DNA from: Flavobacterium urumqiense
GTDB taxonomy: Bacteria; Bacteroidota; Bacteroidia; Flavobacteriales; Flavobacteriaceae
Direction: 5' to 3'
Assembly: GCF_900108015.1 (NCBI RefSeq)
Contig: NZ_FNVP01000012.1
Location: 1-64,000, forward strand
DNA: 64,000 bases
Shown here: in pieces, positions 9,315 to 17,879 of the stretch
Position numbering within the stretch: position 1 is the stretch's first letter
Layout of the letters: the number at the start of each line of letters is the position of its first letter
The notes under the pieces: model-generated
What the model was told of the DNA's origin: nothing
The model's input: only the letters and a program-made list of their open reading frames with translations
Database searches by the model: none
Program-made: the position numbers and the translations under genes

Positions 9315-9360
9315 TTTACGGTTTCCCGTAAAAAACTTCTTTTTATTGGTCATACGTTTG
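9315..9360 (+). promoter_or_regulatory. Palindromic operator plus -7 box, site 1
   Basis: TTTACGG (9315-9321), TTTC, CCGTAAA (9326-9332) is a perfect 7-bp inverted repeat. TACGTTTG (9353-9360) begins 21 bp after its last base, so the palindrome sits where the -33 element should be and no TTG is present. That layout suits an activator-dependent promoter. A related site with identical spacing lies at 10526-10571. Confidence 0.65.
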
Positions 9361-9386
9361 GACTTTAAACTTTTAAATTTAATAAG

Positions 9387-9674
9387 ATGGCCAATTTTAC
9401 TACCGATGACTTAGCATTCACAGGATATTCAAAAACAGTTGACATTAATAACGATCTCCAATATAATGAAATTATAGAACGTATTTATGTGGATAAAATC
9501 GAAGAATTTGAAGTAGTCCATTTTTGCAATCAATTTTTACAAAAATATAACGTACCACAAACCAGAATAAGTTTTCAAAAAGTAGAGAATTTATTACAGC
9601 ACGCCATTTTAGAAAATGAATTCTATAGAGAGGAATTATTAGATTGGATTGCTAGTAACTGGGTTAAAATATAA
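9387..9674 (+). CDS. Small protein of unknown function
   Basis: A 95-residue acidic soluble protein with no signal peptide or membrane segment and no recognised family. Predicted as mostly helical, ending in ELLDWIASNWVKI. The ATG lies 26 bp after a TAnnTTTG box that is preceded by a palindrome. It is transcribed alone: the next gene starts 218 bp later behind its own related palindrome. Placement directly after the response regulator suggests it is a target gene of that system. Confidence 0.6.
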   Translation: MANFTTDDLAFTGYSKTVDINNDLQYNEIIERIYVDKIEEFEVVHFCNQFLQKYNVPQTRISFQKVENLLQHAILENEFYREELLDWIASNWVKI

Positions 9675-9775
9675 TTTATACCTTTTTATTAAAATTTGAA
9701 ATAGAACGGAATCCAACAATCCCAACATTATCAGATTTAAAAATTTTGATTTGTTGTGTGGAAACAAAATGGTTT

Positions 9776-9793
9776 GTTACAGCCTACCGTAAC
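9776..9793 (+). promoter_or_regulatory. Palindromic operator, site 2
   Basis: GTTAC (9776-9780), eight bases, GTAAC (9789-9793). Aligned with site 1 it agrees at 12 of the 16 inner positions, including TTAC and CCGTAA. No good TAnnTTTG is found at the spacing used by sites 1 and 3; only weak candidates follow. It precedes the gene at 9893 by 99 bp. Confidence 0.45.
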
Positions 9794-9892
9794 TTTAATC
9801 CAATTTACCATTCATCTACGCATAAAATTCTCTTCTAATTTTATTCAGTTTTAATATAAATATTTAATTTATTTTCCTAAAAAACCAACAAA

Positions 9893-10198
9893 ATGGCGAC
9901 ACAAAAAGACGCAGGATTTGAAATCAAACATACAGAAAAAAATAAAGATCCTATATGTGAAAAATGGAACAAACGTGTTGATGATTATGAAAATTATGTA
10001 AAAGAATATATTACACATTATAAAAAATCATTGAAAGGGAATTCCATTTCATTATCAAAATACCCTTATATGAAAGTAAAATGGGAAGCTTTAGGTCTCA
10101 AATTAGATAAAGCTAAAAAGAAGGAATTATTGACAAATAAGCAAATGAAAAAAGTGTTAAGAATTCAACTAAAAATAGTTAATACTTGTTGTGAATAA
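9893..10198 (+). CDS. Small basic protein of unknown function
   Basis: A 101-residue lysine-rich soluble protein (MATQKDAGFEIKHTEKNKD...), mostly helical, ending in VNTCCE with a vicinal cysteine pair. No signal peptide and no recognised family. A short gene for an exported peptide follows 23 bp downstream on the same strand, and a palindrome related to that of the 9387 gene lies upstream. Probably part of the same small-protein group. Confidence 0.55.
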   Translation: MATQKDAGFEIKHTEKNKDPICEKWNKRVDDYENYVKEYITHYKKSLKGNSISLSKYPYMKVKWEALGLKLDKAKKKELLTNKQMKKVLRIQLKIVNTCCE

Positions 10199-10221
10199 AT
10201 ATTATTTTTTAAAACTTTCCA

Positions 10222-10468
10222 ATGAAAAAATTCCTGCTAATGGGTCTTGTTTTACTCTTTACATTTTCGAATTCTCCTTCAAAAAAAGAAAAGAAGCAGC
10301 CAAGAATTTACTACAATACTATGAATTATAAGTATGATGATGAAATTATCAAAATAAACAGTAAAAGATAAAGAAAAATATCTTGATAGTAATTTTCACC
10401 AAGGTATTGTCACAAATGGAATTGGTTCTTACTTAAAACATTATGCTACAAATTTAAATTATCCCTAA
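10222..10468 (+). pseudogene. Small exported peptide gene, probably frameshifted
   Basis: The first 49 codons (10222-10371) encode a signal peptide (MKKFLLMGLVLLFTFSNS) and a lysine-rich stretch ending KINSKR. A single-base shift near 10355 would join this to a second open stretch (VKDKEKYLDSNFHQ... ending at 10468), giving about 81 residues. Either the 49-residue form is the product or the gene is broken. The second stretch has no start of its own, which favours a frameshift or a sequencing error. No family was recognised. Confidence 0.45.
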
Positions 10469-10525
10469 AATATTTGACAAAATTCAAATTATCTAATTTT
10501 ATTTTTTTGGCGTTTTATTACCCTA

Positions 10526-10571
10526 AATGAGGTTTCCCTCAAATAAAAGCAATTTATTGAAGGTAGGTTTG
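10526..10571 (+). promoter_or_regulatory. Palindromic operator plus -7 box, site 3
   Basis: TGAGG, TTTC, CCTCA forms the core of an 18-bp site (10526-10543). It shares the central GGTTTCCC with site 1. TAGGTTTG (10564-10571) starts 21 bp after the site ends, the same distance as at site 1. It drives the 36-codon gene at 10595. Confidence 0.65.
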
Positions 10572-10594
10572 TAATCAATTAAAACCTTAAACCT

Positions 10595-10705
10595 ATGGAT
10601 TCATTAATTAATTTTAATTTACTGTATTCAATACAAGTAGCTGTCATGTTTATGGGAGCTGTTTGTATTATTTATTTATTATTTAAAATTTGGAAAAATA
10701 AATAA
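10595..10705 (+). CDS. 36-residue single-pass membrane protein
   Basis: The ORF encodes MDSLINFNLLYSIQ, a hydrophobic segment (VAVMFMGAVCIIYLLF) and KIWKNK. The positive C-terminus predicts an outside N-terminus. Support comes from the strong promoter: palindrome at 10526-10543, TAGGTTTG at 10564, ATG 23 bp further on. It ends 44 bp before the next gene, also a membrane protein, so the two may be co-transcribed. The function is unknown. Confidence 0.55.
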   Translation: MDSLINFNLLYSIQVAVMFMGAVCIIYLLFKIWKNK

Positions 10706-10749
10706 AAACCCGAATTCTAATATTAAAAACCATACTAATAAAATTTATC

Positions 10750-11187
10750 ATGATTTTAAAAAATAAAATTAAAGAAATAACCTTAGATGAGAAAGGAATA
10801 ATTTTAAATTATAAAGAAAGAGCCCAAAAAGAAATTTTGTATTCAGAACTAAATGAAATTTATATTACCGTAAATAAAATAAAACCATTTTCTGAATTCT
10901 TAATTATTTTAATATTAATATGTATTGCAGCATTTTCTTTCTTGATTCTACAAACTAACATCATTTTGACTCTATCTCTATTAATAATTTTTACAACAAT
11001 TGTAAAAATGAATACTTATAAAAGGTATGGAATAAAAATATGCTTGAAAAATGGACATACTATTGAAAAAAAGATACTAGCCAAATCAAAACATGAAACA
11101 ATAGATATTGTAAATGATGTCAAAAAAGAGATTTACAATTATAAAATACAAAAAAGCAATAAAGGGATACTTCAACATTCTGTTTAA
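10750..11187 (+). CDS. Membrane protein of unknown function
   Basis: 145 residues. A short N-terminal beta-rich part (EITLDEKGIILNYKERAQKE) is followed by two adjacent hydrophobic segments (about 47-66 and 68-85) and a C-terminal region (GIKICLKNGHTIEKKI). This layout resembles small YcxB or PH-like membrane proteins, in which the hydrophobic pair interrupts a beta domain; the match is by pattern only. It follows the 36-residue membrane peptide gene by 44 bp. Confidence 0.6.
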   Translation: MILKNKIKEITLDEKGIILNYKERAQKEILYSELNEIYITVNKIKPFSEFLIILILICIAAFSFLILQTNIILTLSLLIIFTTIVKMNTYKRYGIKICLKNGHTIEKKILAKSKHETIDIVNDVKKEIYNYKIQKSNKGILQHSV

Positions 11188-11298
11188 ATGTAATTTATAA
11201 AAACTGCTGATTTATAAATTTTTGCTGATACATTACGTTAACTTTGAATTGCACTAATTTTTAAATAAAAATCATTAGAGTTTGCCTAATTTAAATAA

Positions 11299-12102
11299 AT
11301 GAAATTCTTATTTTCCTTCCTATTCCCTCTCATTTCCTGCGTTGTTTTTTCCCAAACCAAACTCCTTTCTTGGAATTTGGAAAATTTTGGCAAGTCAAAA
11401 TCAGAGAAAACGATTAGCTACATTGCAAATTCGTTAAGAGACTATGATCTCATTGCTATTCAAGAAGTTGTGGCTGGTTACGGCGGTGCACAAGCAGTAG
11501 CAAGATTAGCAGAAGAACTCAATCGCAAAGAAGCCAAATGGGACTATGTGATCAGCGATCCAACGAGCAGCAGCTCCCACAAAACAGAACGCTATGCCTT
11601 TATTTGGAAAACGAGTAAGCTTAAAAAAATAGGAAGAGCCTGGCTAGAAAAAAAATACCAAATAGAAATTGAGAGAGAACCTTATCTATGTACGTTTCAG
11701 TATGAAAACAAACAATTCACAGTTGCTAATTTTCACGCCATTACGAAAAACAAACAACCAGAAACGGAAATTAAATATTTCAAATTTCTACCAGCTGAAT
11801 ATCCAACATTGAATTTGATTTTTGCAGGTGATTTCAATTGTCCGCAATCACATACTGTTTTTAATCCGCTGAAAAAAATGGGGTATCAATCGATCTTAGT
11901 GAATCAGAAAACCTCATTAAAAAAAGAATGCAGAAATGGTAAATGTCTCGCTTCAGAATTTGATAATATGTATTTCAAAACTTCGAAAATCACTATCATA
12001 AATTCAGGAATTATTTCGTTTTATAAAAATTTCAATTCGCTTCGAGAAGCAAGGGTAATTTCGGATCATATTCCTATCTGGCTTGAATTTTCTTTGAATT
12101 AA
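11299..12102 (+). CDS. Secreted endonuclease/exonuclease/phosphatase family protein
   Basis: 267 residues with a signal peptide (MKFLFSFLFPLISCVVFSQ) and the DNase I-like fold. Catalytic motifs are all visible: LLSWNLENFG, AIQEV (metal-binding Glu), NFHAI (His), FAGDFNCP (Asp-Asn) and ISDHIPIW (terminal Asp-His). Family members hydrolyse nucleic-acid or other phosphodiesters. Export suggests scavenging of extracellular DNA, but the substrate cannot be told. A TAACTTTG box lies at 11239-11246. The gene ends base to base with the convergent isoaspartyl peptidase gene at 12103. Confidence 0.85.
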   Translation: MKFLFSFLFPLISCVVFSQTKLLSWNLENFGKSKSEKTISYIANSLRDYDLIAIQEVVAGYGGAQAVARLAEELNRKEAKWDYVISDPTSSSSHKTERYAFIWKTSKLKKIGRAWLEKKYQIEIEREPYLCTFQYENKQFTVANFHAITKNKQPETEIKYFKFLPAEYPTLNLIFAGDFNCPQSHTVFNPLKKMGYQSILVNQKTSLKKECRNGKCLASEFDNMYFKTSKITIINSGIISFYKNFNSLREARVISDHIPIWLEFSLN

Positions 12103-12945
12103 TTAATCGAAAACTTCCAAATTATTTCCATCAAAACTGGCAAAAACCATACTGGGATGCGAATCCTTATGAAATATATTCCCTTGGTTATTAATAGCAA
12201 TTGCACCTGCAAAACCATCATAAGGTTTCAATTCGTTGAAAGTTTTAGTAAAGGCTTGCTCTAATGAAAAGCCATCGGTTACTCGAGTAACAATTTTAGC
12301 AGCAGTTGCATTACTCACAATATCTTCTCCTACTCCTGTTAGACTCACACCGCAAAATTCATTGGCGTAATTCCCCGCAACGGTTGCCGAATCAGAAATT
12401 CTACCTGCCATTTCAAAACCTTTTCCGCCTGTAGATGTGGCTACGGCAATTTTTCTATTTTGGTCTAAAGCCACACAACCCACTGTTCCTGTCCCTTGTG
12501 ATTGCAGTTTCGATTCATATTCTGCTCTACGTTGTGGAATCTCCGTTGAGAAAGAAGGAAAACCATTTTTTCTGGCAAATTTGGTTGCGCCACTGCCACC
12601 CAAAACTCTGTCGTCATATTGCATTAATATTTGGGCAACCTTAATTGGATTTTGAACTTCTTCAATATTAATAACACCACTCATTTTCTGAGTTTCACCA
12701 TCCATAACAGCAGCACTCATCCTGATTTTTCCATCACTTTGTATTTGGCTACCCGTTCCTGCATTGAACAATTCATCATCTTCTAAAAGGGAAACAGCAT
12801 AAATTACCGTTTCTAATGCTGAATGTGTTTCTAAAAATTCATAAGAATTTTTTACTATTCGCTTCAACGCATTTTGTTTGGCAACTTTTGTTTCGTTATT
12901 GGTAGATGATTCAGAGAAAAAACCTCCGTGTATGATTAGTTTCAT
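12103..12945 (-). CDS. Isoaspartyl peptidase / plant-type L-asparaginase
   Basis: An Ntn-hydrolase precursor of 280 residues that cleaves itself before a threonine. The nucleophile is Thr154 in GTGTVGCVALD, followed by TSTGG and the GNYANEFCGVSLTGVGE region typical of the family. The N-terminus KLIIHGGFF lacks a signal peptide, so it acts in the cytoplasm. The enzyme hydrolyses beta-aspartyl dipeptides. Directly upstream on the same strand, 63 bp away, is cyanophycinase, whose product is beta-Asp-Arg, so this gene probably finishes cyanophycin breakdown. Confidence 0.88.
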   Translation of the reverse strand: MKLIIHGGFFSESSTNNETKVAKQNALKRIVKNSYEFLETHSALETVIYAVSLLEDDELFNAGTGSQIQSDGKIRMSAAVMDGETQKMSGVINIEEVQNPIKVAQILMQYDDRVLGGSGATKFARKNGFPSFSTEIPQRRAEYESKLQSQGTGTVGCVALDQNRKIAVATSTGGKGFEMAGRISDSATVAGNYANEFCGVSLTGVGEDIVSNATAAKIVTRVTDGFSLEQAFTKTFNELKPYDGFAGAIAINNQGNIFHKDSHPSMVFASFDGNNLEVFD

Positions 12946-13008
12946 AATGTATAGGTTGCAGATTTTATTTTTAGACTGTCGTTTAGATATTGAAAACTAT
13001 TGTCTGAT

Positions 13009-13884
13009 TTATAAGTAATGTGAAGATTGAATATGCATTTTATGCGTTTCAAGATTATAGGTGTCAAATTTGCTCATTACATGTGTTACCAAATGGGAAA
13101 TTGATATAGGTTGTCCTAATTCTACTTTCGTCAAATTGGTGTCTTTTATTTCGCGACCATCAACTAAAATTACTAATCCAGAACCTATCGCTTCCATTTG
13201 TTTATTATTATTAGTAATTAACAAACCCGTATCTTCTCCAAGACCAATTCCCAGTACTCTCGGGTTACCAACAACTGCCTGAAAGAGCCTTCCAATTCTG
13301 CCACGTTGTACAAAATGAGTATCGATAATTACACCATCTATTAATCCTAATCCGCTAGAAATTTTCACTTCACCTTTCAACAAAGCTTCTGAGCTACTGC
13401 CTTGATAAATCATATTATTTGATGCTGCAGCAGCTCCTGCTGAAGTTCCAGCATAAATAAATTCTTCATTGTAATACTTATCCAGTAGAATATCATGAAA
13501 AGGTGTTCCGCCTAGAATGGATGTCAATCGCAATTGATCTCCTCCGGTAAACATAACTATATCAGCTGCTTTTAGTCGATCCAAAATGGATTTTTCTGCT
13601 GCTTGCTCTCTTCTTTCTATCGTAAGTATATCAATATTCTTTGCATTCAAATACTCAAATGCTTTAACATATTCAGGACCAATTTCCTTCGGTATGACTG
13701 AAGCTGTTGTAATAACTTCGATACGTGAATTCTCCTTGTGTTTTGATTCGTTAATAATCCTTTTTAAAATTCCAGTTTCAAAAAAATTTAAATTGTTAGT
13801 TGCATTTTTATCGAAATTAGTTTCAGTAAAACTTCCTTTATCTACTGCACCTCCTATTATTATCAGTTTTCCTAGTATATTCAT
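13009..13884 (-). CDS. cphB: Cyanophycinase
   Basis: Serine-type exopeptidase (family S51) that releases beta-Asp-Arg dipeptides from cyanophycin. The 291 residues include LIIIGGAVDKG, FTGGDQLRLTS, the nucleophile Ser148 in AGTSAGAAAAS, and IIDTHFVQRGRIGRLFQ with GIGLGEDTG. No signal peptide, so it acts inside the cell. It is divergent from cphA, with 251 bp of very AT-rich DNA between them, and is followed by the isoaspartyl peptidase. Confidence 0.93.
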   Translation of the reverse strand: MNILGKLIIIGGAVDKGSFTETNFDKNATNNLNFFETGILKRIINESKHKENSRIEVITTASVIPKEIGPEYVKAFEYLNAKNIDILTIERREQAAEKSILDRLKAADIVMFTGGDQLRLTSILGGTPFHDILLDKYYNEEFIYAGTSAGAAAASNNMIYQGSSSEALLKGEVKISSGLGLIDGVIIDTHFVQRGRIGRLFQAVVGNPRVLGIGLGEDTGLLITNNNKQMEAIGSGLVILVDGREIKDTNLTKVELGQPISISHLVTHVMSKFDTYNLETHKMHIQSSHYL

Positions 13885-14135
13885 TTTGTAAAAATAACCA
13901 AAAAGATAAAAACAGCACTTTAAGTTTAATTATTTTTTTCAATAATTTAGAACAGAATAATTATTAAATAAATTTTGATTCCTATTTAAAAAAAACTACT
14001 TTTAATTTAGTTCTATCTGTTATTTAAAAAATAAATAGCATTTACCATCTTATTTTTTAAAAAAAATACAGCCTATTGTATTTAAAATTAAGTAATTAAA
14101 TATTCATTTAAGTCAAAAAACAACATCCCCATTTT

Positions 14136-16760
14136 ATGAAAATAATTAAAGTACAAGCCCTTAGTGGTCCCAATATATGGAGCATACGAAGAAAAAAATT
14201 AATCCAAATGCGATTGGATTTGGAGGAAATCGAACAATTCCCAACTAATAAAATAGACGGATTTAGAGAACGAATCGAAGCCATGTTGCCTACAATGATT
14301 GAACATCGTTGTTCTGAAGGCTGTCGCGGCGGATTTTTTTCCAGAGTAGAAAGTGGTACTTGGATGGGTCACGTGATTGAACATATTGCACTCGAAATTC
14401 AATCTTTGGCTGGAATGGAAACTGGATTTGGTAGAACCAGAGAAACCAAAACTCCGGGAACTTATAATGTAGTCTTTAGTTATACCGAAGAAAATGTTGG
14501 TCTTTTTGCGGCTGAATCATCTGTGGCAATCGCCGAAGCTTTAATTGCCGGAAGAGAATATGATGTGGATGCTGATTTACAGAAAATGCGTGAAATACGG
14601 GAACGTGTTCGACTTGGACCAAGTACAGGAAGTATTGTAGAAGAAGCTGTTTCCAGAAATATTCCTTGGATAAGATTGGGAACAAATTCATTAGTTCAAC
14701 TAGGATATGGTATTAATCAAATGCGTTTTCAGGCAACAATTACTTGTAAAACCAGCAGTATCGCAGTAGATATTGCCTGCAACAAAGAACAAACTAAGAA
14801 AATGTTGGAGATGGCATCAATCCCAGTAGCCAGCGGAAGCATTTGTATAGATGAAGAAAGTTTAGCGGAAGTGATAAAAAAAATTGGTTATCCTATCGTA
14901 CTAAAACCATTGGGTGGAAATCATGGAAAAGGAGCTTCTATTAATGTTACTAATTGGGAAGACGCCGTTTCTGGTTTGGCATTCGCACAAGAATATGGTA
15001 AACGCGTTATTGTCGAGAAATTTATAACTGGATTCGATTTTAGAATATTGGTAATCGACAATAAACTTGTCGCTGCAGCAAAAAGAGTTCCTGCTCATGT
15101 AATAGGAAACGGGAAAGACAACATTCAGCAATTAATTGACACAACCAATCTGGATCCTAGAAGAGGTTATGGACATGAAAATGTGCTGACCCAAATCGAT
15201 GTGGATCGAGATACTGAAGATTTGTTGGAAAAATTAGGCTATACATTGGAAACTATTCCACGAATTGGCGAAATAGTTTTCCTAAAATCCACTGCTAATT
15301 TAAGTACAGGTGGAACTTCTGTGGATGTTACCGATATGATGCACCCAGAAAACATCTTCCTTGCCGAAAGAATTTCAAGAGTAATTGGACTGGATATCTG
15401 CGGAGTGGATATCATGGCCGAGAATTTAACGCAACCATTAAAAGAAAATGGTGGTGTAATTCTGGAAGTAAATGCCGCTCCTGGATTTAGAATGCACCTT
15501 GCCCCTTCCGAAGGACTGCCCAGAAATGTTGCTGCGCCAGTGATTGATATGTTGTATCCTCCCGGTAAATCATGTCGTATTCCAATTATTGCAGTTACTG
15601 GTACCAATGGTAAGACTACAACTACTCGTCTTTTGGCTCACATTGTAAAAAATAATGGATTCAAAGTAGGATTCACCACATCTGATGGGATTTATATTCA
15701 AAATCACATGATGGAAAAAGGAGATACAACAGGACCTATTAGTGCCGAATATATTTTGAGAGATCCAACGGTAGAATTCGCTGTTCTGGAAACTGCCCGT
15801 GGCGGAATCCTTCGTTCCGGTTTAGGTTTTACTCTTTGCGATATTGGAATCATTACTAATATTCAGGAAGATCATTTGGGATTAAGCGACATACACACGT
15901 TAGATGATTTGGCCAGAGTCAAAGCAACAGTAGTAAAAAGCATCAAGAAAAGTGGTTGGGCAGTTTTGAATGGAGACGATGAACAATGTGTAAAATTAGG
16001 CCAAGACCTGAATTGTAATATTGCGTATTTTAGTTTGAGTGAAGACAGTGATTTCATCAAAAAACTATGCGCTGAAGGAAAAACAGTTGCGGTTTATGAA
16101 AATGGCTATATTACCATCAAAAAAGGAGAATGGAAAATTCGAATTGAGCGTGCCACTCACGTACCTTTAACATTGGGCGGAAAAGCGAAATTTATGATTG
16201 CCAATGTACTTGCGGCAACTTTAGCAAGTTATTTATGGGGTTTTAAAACCGAAGATATCAGTTTGTCTTTACAGACTTTTATTCCAAGTGCAGCACAAAC
16301 TCCAGGCCGCATGAATATTTTTGAGTTCAAGAAATTCAAAGTACTGATTGATTTTGCTCATAATGCATCCGGTTATAAAGGTGTTGAAGAATATTTACAA
16401 AGTGTCGATGCAACTAAGAAAATCGGAATAATAGCCGGTGTTGGAGACCGTCGTGACGAAGACATTAGGGAATGTGCCAATATTGCCGCAAGAATGTTTG
16501 ATCATATAATCATTCGACAAGAAAAATATTTGAGAGGAAGAACCGAAGACGAAATTATTAATTTAATTCTCGAAGGAATTAAAACTTCTGGCAAAACGGT
16601 TACGTATGAAATTATTCCTAAAGAAACCGAAGCAATTAAACATGCTATAAATTGCGCCGAAGAAGGAAGTTTTATCACCGCATTAAGTGATGTTGTAACT
16701 AATGCCATCGATATTGTACAAGAATATTTAGACAAAGAAAACGAACCTGAAAGCGTTTAA
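14136..16760 (+). CDS. cphA: Cyanophycin synthetase
   Basis: ATP-dependent synthesis of the storage polymer multi-L-arginyl-poly-L-aspartate, without a ribosome. The 874 residues match the usual length. Order: N-terminal domain (about 1-160), ATP-grasp domain that adds Asp (about 215-470; PIVLKPLGGNHGKGA, VEKFITGFDFRILVI, EVNAAPGFRMH), and a Mur ligase-like domain that adds Arg (about 480-865; P-loop TGTNGKTTTTRL near 488, ETARGGILRSGLGF, DFAHNASGYKGV). Divergent from cphB and the isoaspartyl peptidase, so synthesis and degradation genes share a 251-bp control region. A terminator follows. Confidence 0.95.
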   Translation: MKIIKVQALSGPNIWSIRRKKLIQMRLDLEEIEQFPTNKIDGFRERIEAMLPTMIEHRCSEGCRGGFFSRVESGTWMGHVIEHIALEIQSLAGMETGFGRTRETKTPGTYNVVFSYTEENVGLFAAESSVAIAEALIAGREYDVDADLQKMREIRERVRLGPSTGSIVEEAVSRNIPWIRLGTNSLVQLGYGINQMRFQATITCKTSSIAVDIACNKEQTKKMLEMASIPVASGSICIDEESLAEVIKKIGYPIVLKPLGGNHGKGASINVTNWEDAVSGLAFAQEYGKRVIVEKFITGFDFRILVIDNKLVAAAKRVPAHVIGNGKDNIQQLIDTTNLDPRRGYGHENVLTQIDVDRDTEDLLEKLGYTLETIPRIGEIVFLKSTANLSTGGTSVDVTDMMHPENIFLAERISRVIGLDICGVDIMAENLTQPLKENGGVILEVNAAPGFRMHLAPSEGLPRNVAAPVIDMLYPPGKSCRIPIIAVTGTNGKTTTTRLLAHIVKNNGFKVGFTTSDGIYIQNHMMEKGDTTGPISAEYILRDPTVEFAVLETARGGILRSGLGFTLCDIGIITNIQEDHLGLSDIHTLDDLARVKATVVKSIKKSGWAVLNGDDEQCVKLGQDLNCNIAYFSLSEDSDFIKKLCAEGKTVAVYENGYITIKKGEWKIRIERATHVPLTLGGKAKFMIANVLAATLASYLWGFKTEDISLSLQTFIPSAAQTPGRMNIFEFKKFKVLIDFAHNASGYKGVEEYLQSVDATKKIGIIAGVGDRRDEDIRECANIAARMFDHIIIRQEKYLRGRTEDEIINLILEGIKTSGKTVTYEIIPKETEAIKHAINCAEEGSFITALSDVVTNAIDIVQEYLDKENEPESV

Positions 16761-16778
16761 TTTTTTTCAATAAATAAC

Positions 16779-16808
16779 AAAAGCTACTGTAACAAGTAGC
16801 TTTTTTTT
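16779..16808 (+). terminator. Terminator of cphA
   Basis: AAAAGCTACT and AGTAGCTTTT form a 10-bp stem around a short loop, followed by eight T residues, just after the cphA stop. Confidence 0.9.
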
Positions 16809-16852
16809 CGTTTTAGTATGACACTTTTATCCCTGTAATGGTGGTTTAATTT

Positions 16853-16925
16853 AGTAGCTGTTTCCTGCTTTCGCCTTTATCTTTGTTCGTTCCTCTCAAA
16901 GGATATCGGTTCAATCAGGGCTATA
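16853..16925 (-). repeat. Interspersed hairpin repeat, copy C
   Basis: Read on the minus strand it has the family ends TAGCCCTGATTG and ATCCTTTG on one side, and CAAAGAT and AGCAGGAAACAGCTA on the other. CTTTG and CAAAG frame the centre. It abuts the 3' end of the decayed glutaminase gene. Confidence 0.65.
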
Positions 16926-16929
16926 GTTC

Positions 16930-17847
16930 ATATGCCGTAATACCTTTATTTTTATAAAATTGACATTACCGTTTTCGTAGTTAATAATTTTAACGCATTC
17001 ATCACCAACTCTGAATTTCCTTTTTCGTTCCGTCGCGGACTCCAAGTGTCAACCACAAAATTCTTAGAATACAAACCAGCAATTCTTCCTGTAATTCCGC
17101 TTTTATCAGGCAATTGCACTGTATAGTAAATTCTCCCGACTCATCATAAAAACCACAAGTTTGCATTAAAGCATTAAGTCTTTTTACTTAACTTTTGGTT
17201 AAAATTGGTATTCCAGCTTTAGTTTCCCCTTCATTGGCAAGAAAGAAAAAAGACTGCGCTAATTCTTTACACGGCATTTCTACGGAATACTAATGGAAAT
17301 AAAAATCCAGAACTTCATCCACATCGTTATTTATATTCCTAAAAGATTTTAAAAAATTAGCCAAAACGATATTCCTGAAACGAGTACTTTTTTCCGATTG
17401 TGCTACTTTTAAATTAAAATCAATCGTTGGATTACCAGAGATCATTCGTGTAAAATCCAGAAAATCTTGTTTTGGGTTTTCCAAATGGTTCACAAGCATA
17501 TATTGCGCCTTCATTAATAAAAGGATTTCGGGCAATTCCTTTTCATATTTTAATTGTACTAATGAATTAATGGCACTTCGTAATGACTCAACTACCAATC
17601 GCTTTCCTATTTTTTCATCCAAAAAAAAAATCAAATGCAACAGTCAGGGCTTTCGATATACTTTGAATATAAAATTTTTTAATACTATAACCAATGCTAA
17701 AATCTTGCCTTCTATTGTAGTCAAATGAATGCCAAATTTATCTGGATTTACTTTAGCTAATTCGGGAATGGAAGAAGTAGCTTTCCCTTGTGAGTGCCGT
17801 TTTTTAGATTCTATATCTATTTCTTATAAAATGACTTTGTAATTCAT
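16930..17847 (-). pseudogene. glsA: Decayed glutaminase A
   Basis: Read on the minus strand from the ATG at 17847, successive pieces match glutaminase in order: KKRHSQGKATSSIPELAKV, NPDKFGIHLTTIEGK, NSLVQLKYEKELP, FENPKQ-like LENPKQDFLDF, SGNPTIDFNLKVAQSEKS, NVDEVLDFYFH, CKELAQSFFFLANEGET and RLNALMQTCGFYDESGEF. The frame is broken by stops and frameshifts, first at codon 8 or so; the longest open piece is 17290-17640. The enzyme would convert glutamine to glutamate. The repeat at 16853 lies at its 3' end. The neighbouring genes also concern amino-acid nitrogen. Confidence 0.85.
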
Positions 17848-17879
17848 GTAAAGAATTTAATACATTTAAAATGATAAGA

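Noticed and set aside
9814..9821. A -7 box at the expected distance from palindrome site 2
   Set aside because: The bases (ATCTACGC) do not fit TAnnTTTG, so site 2 is reported as a weaker member.
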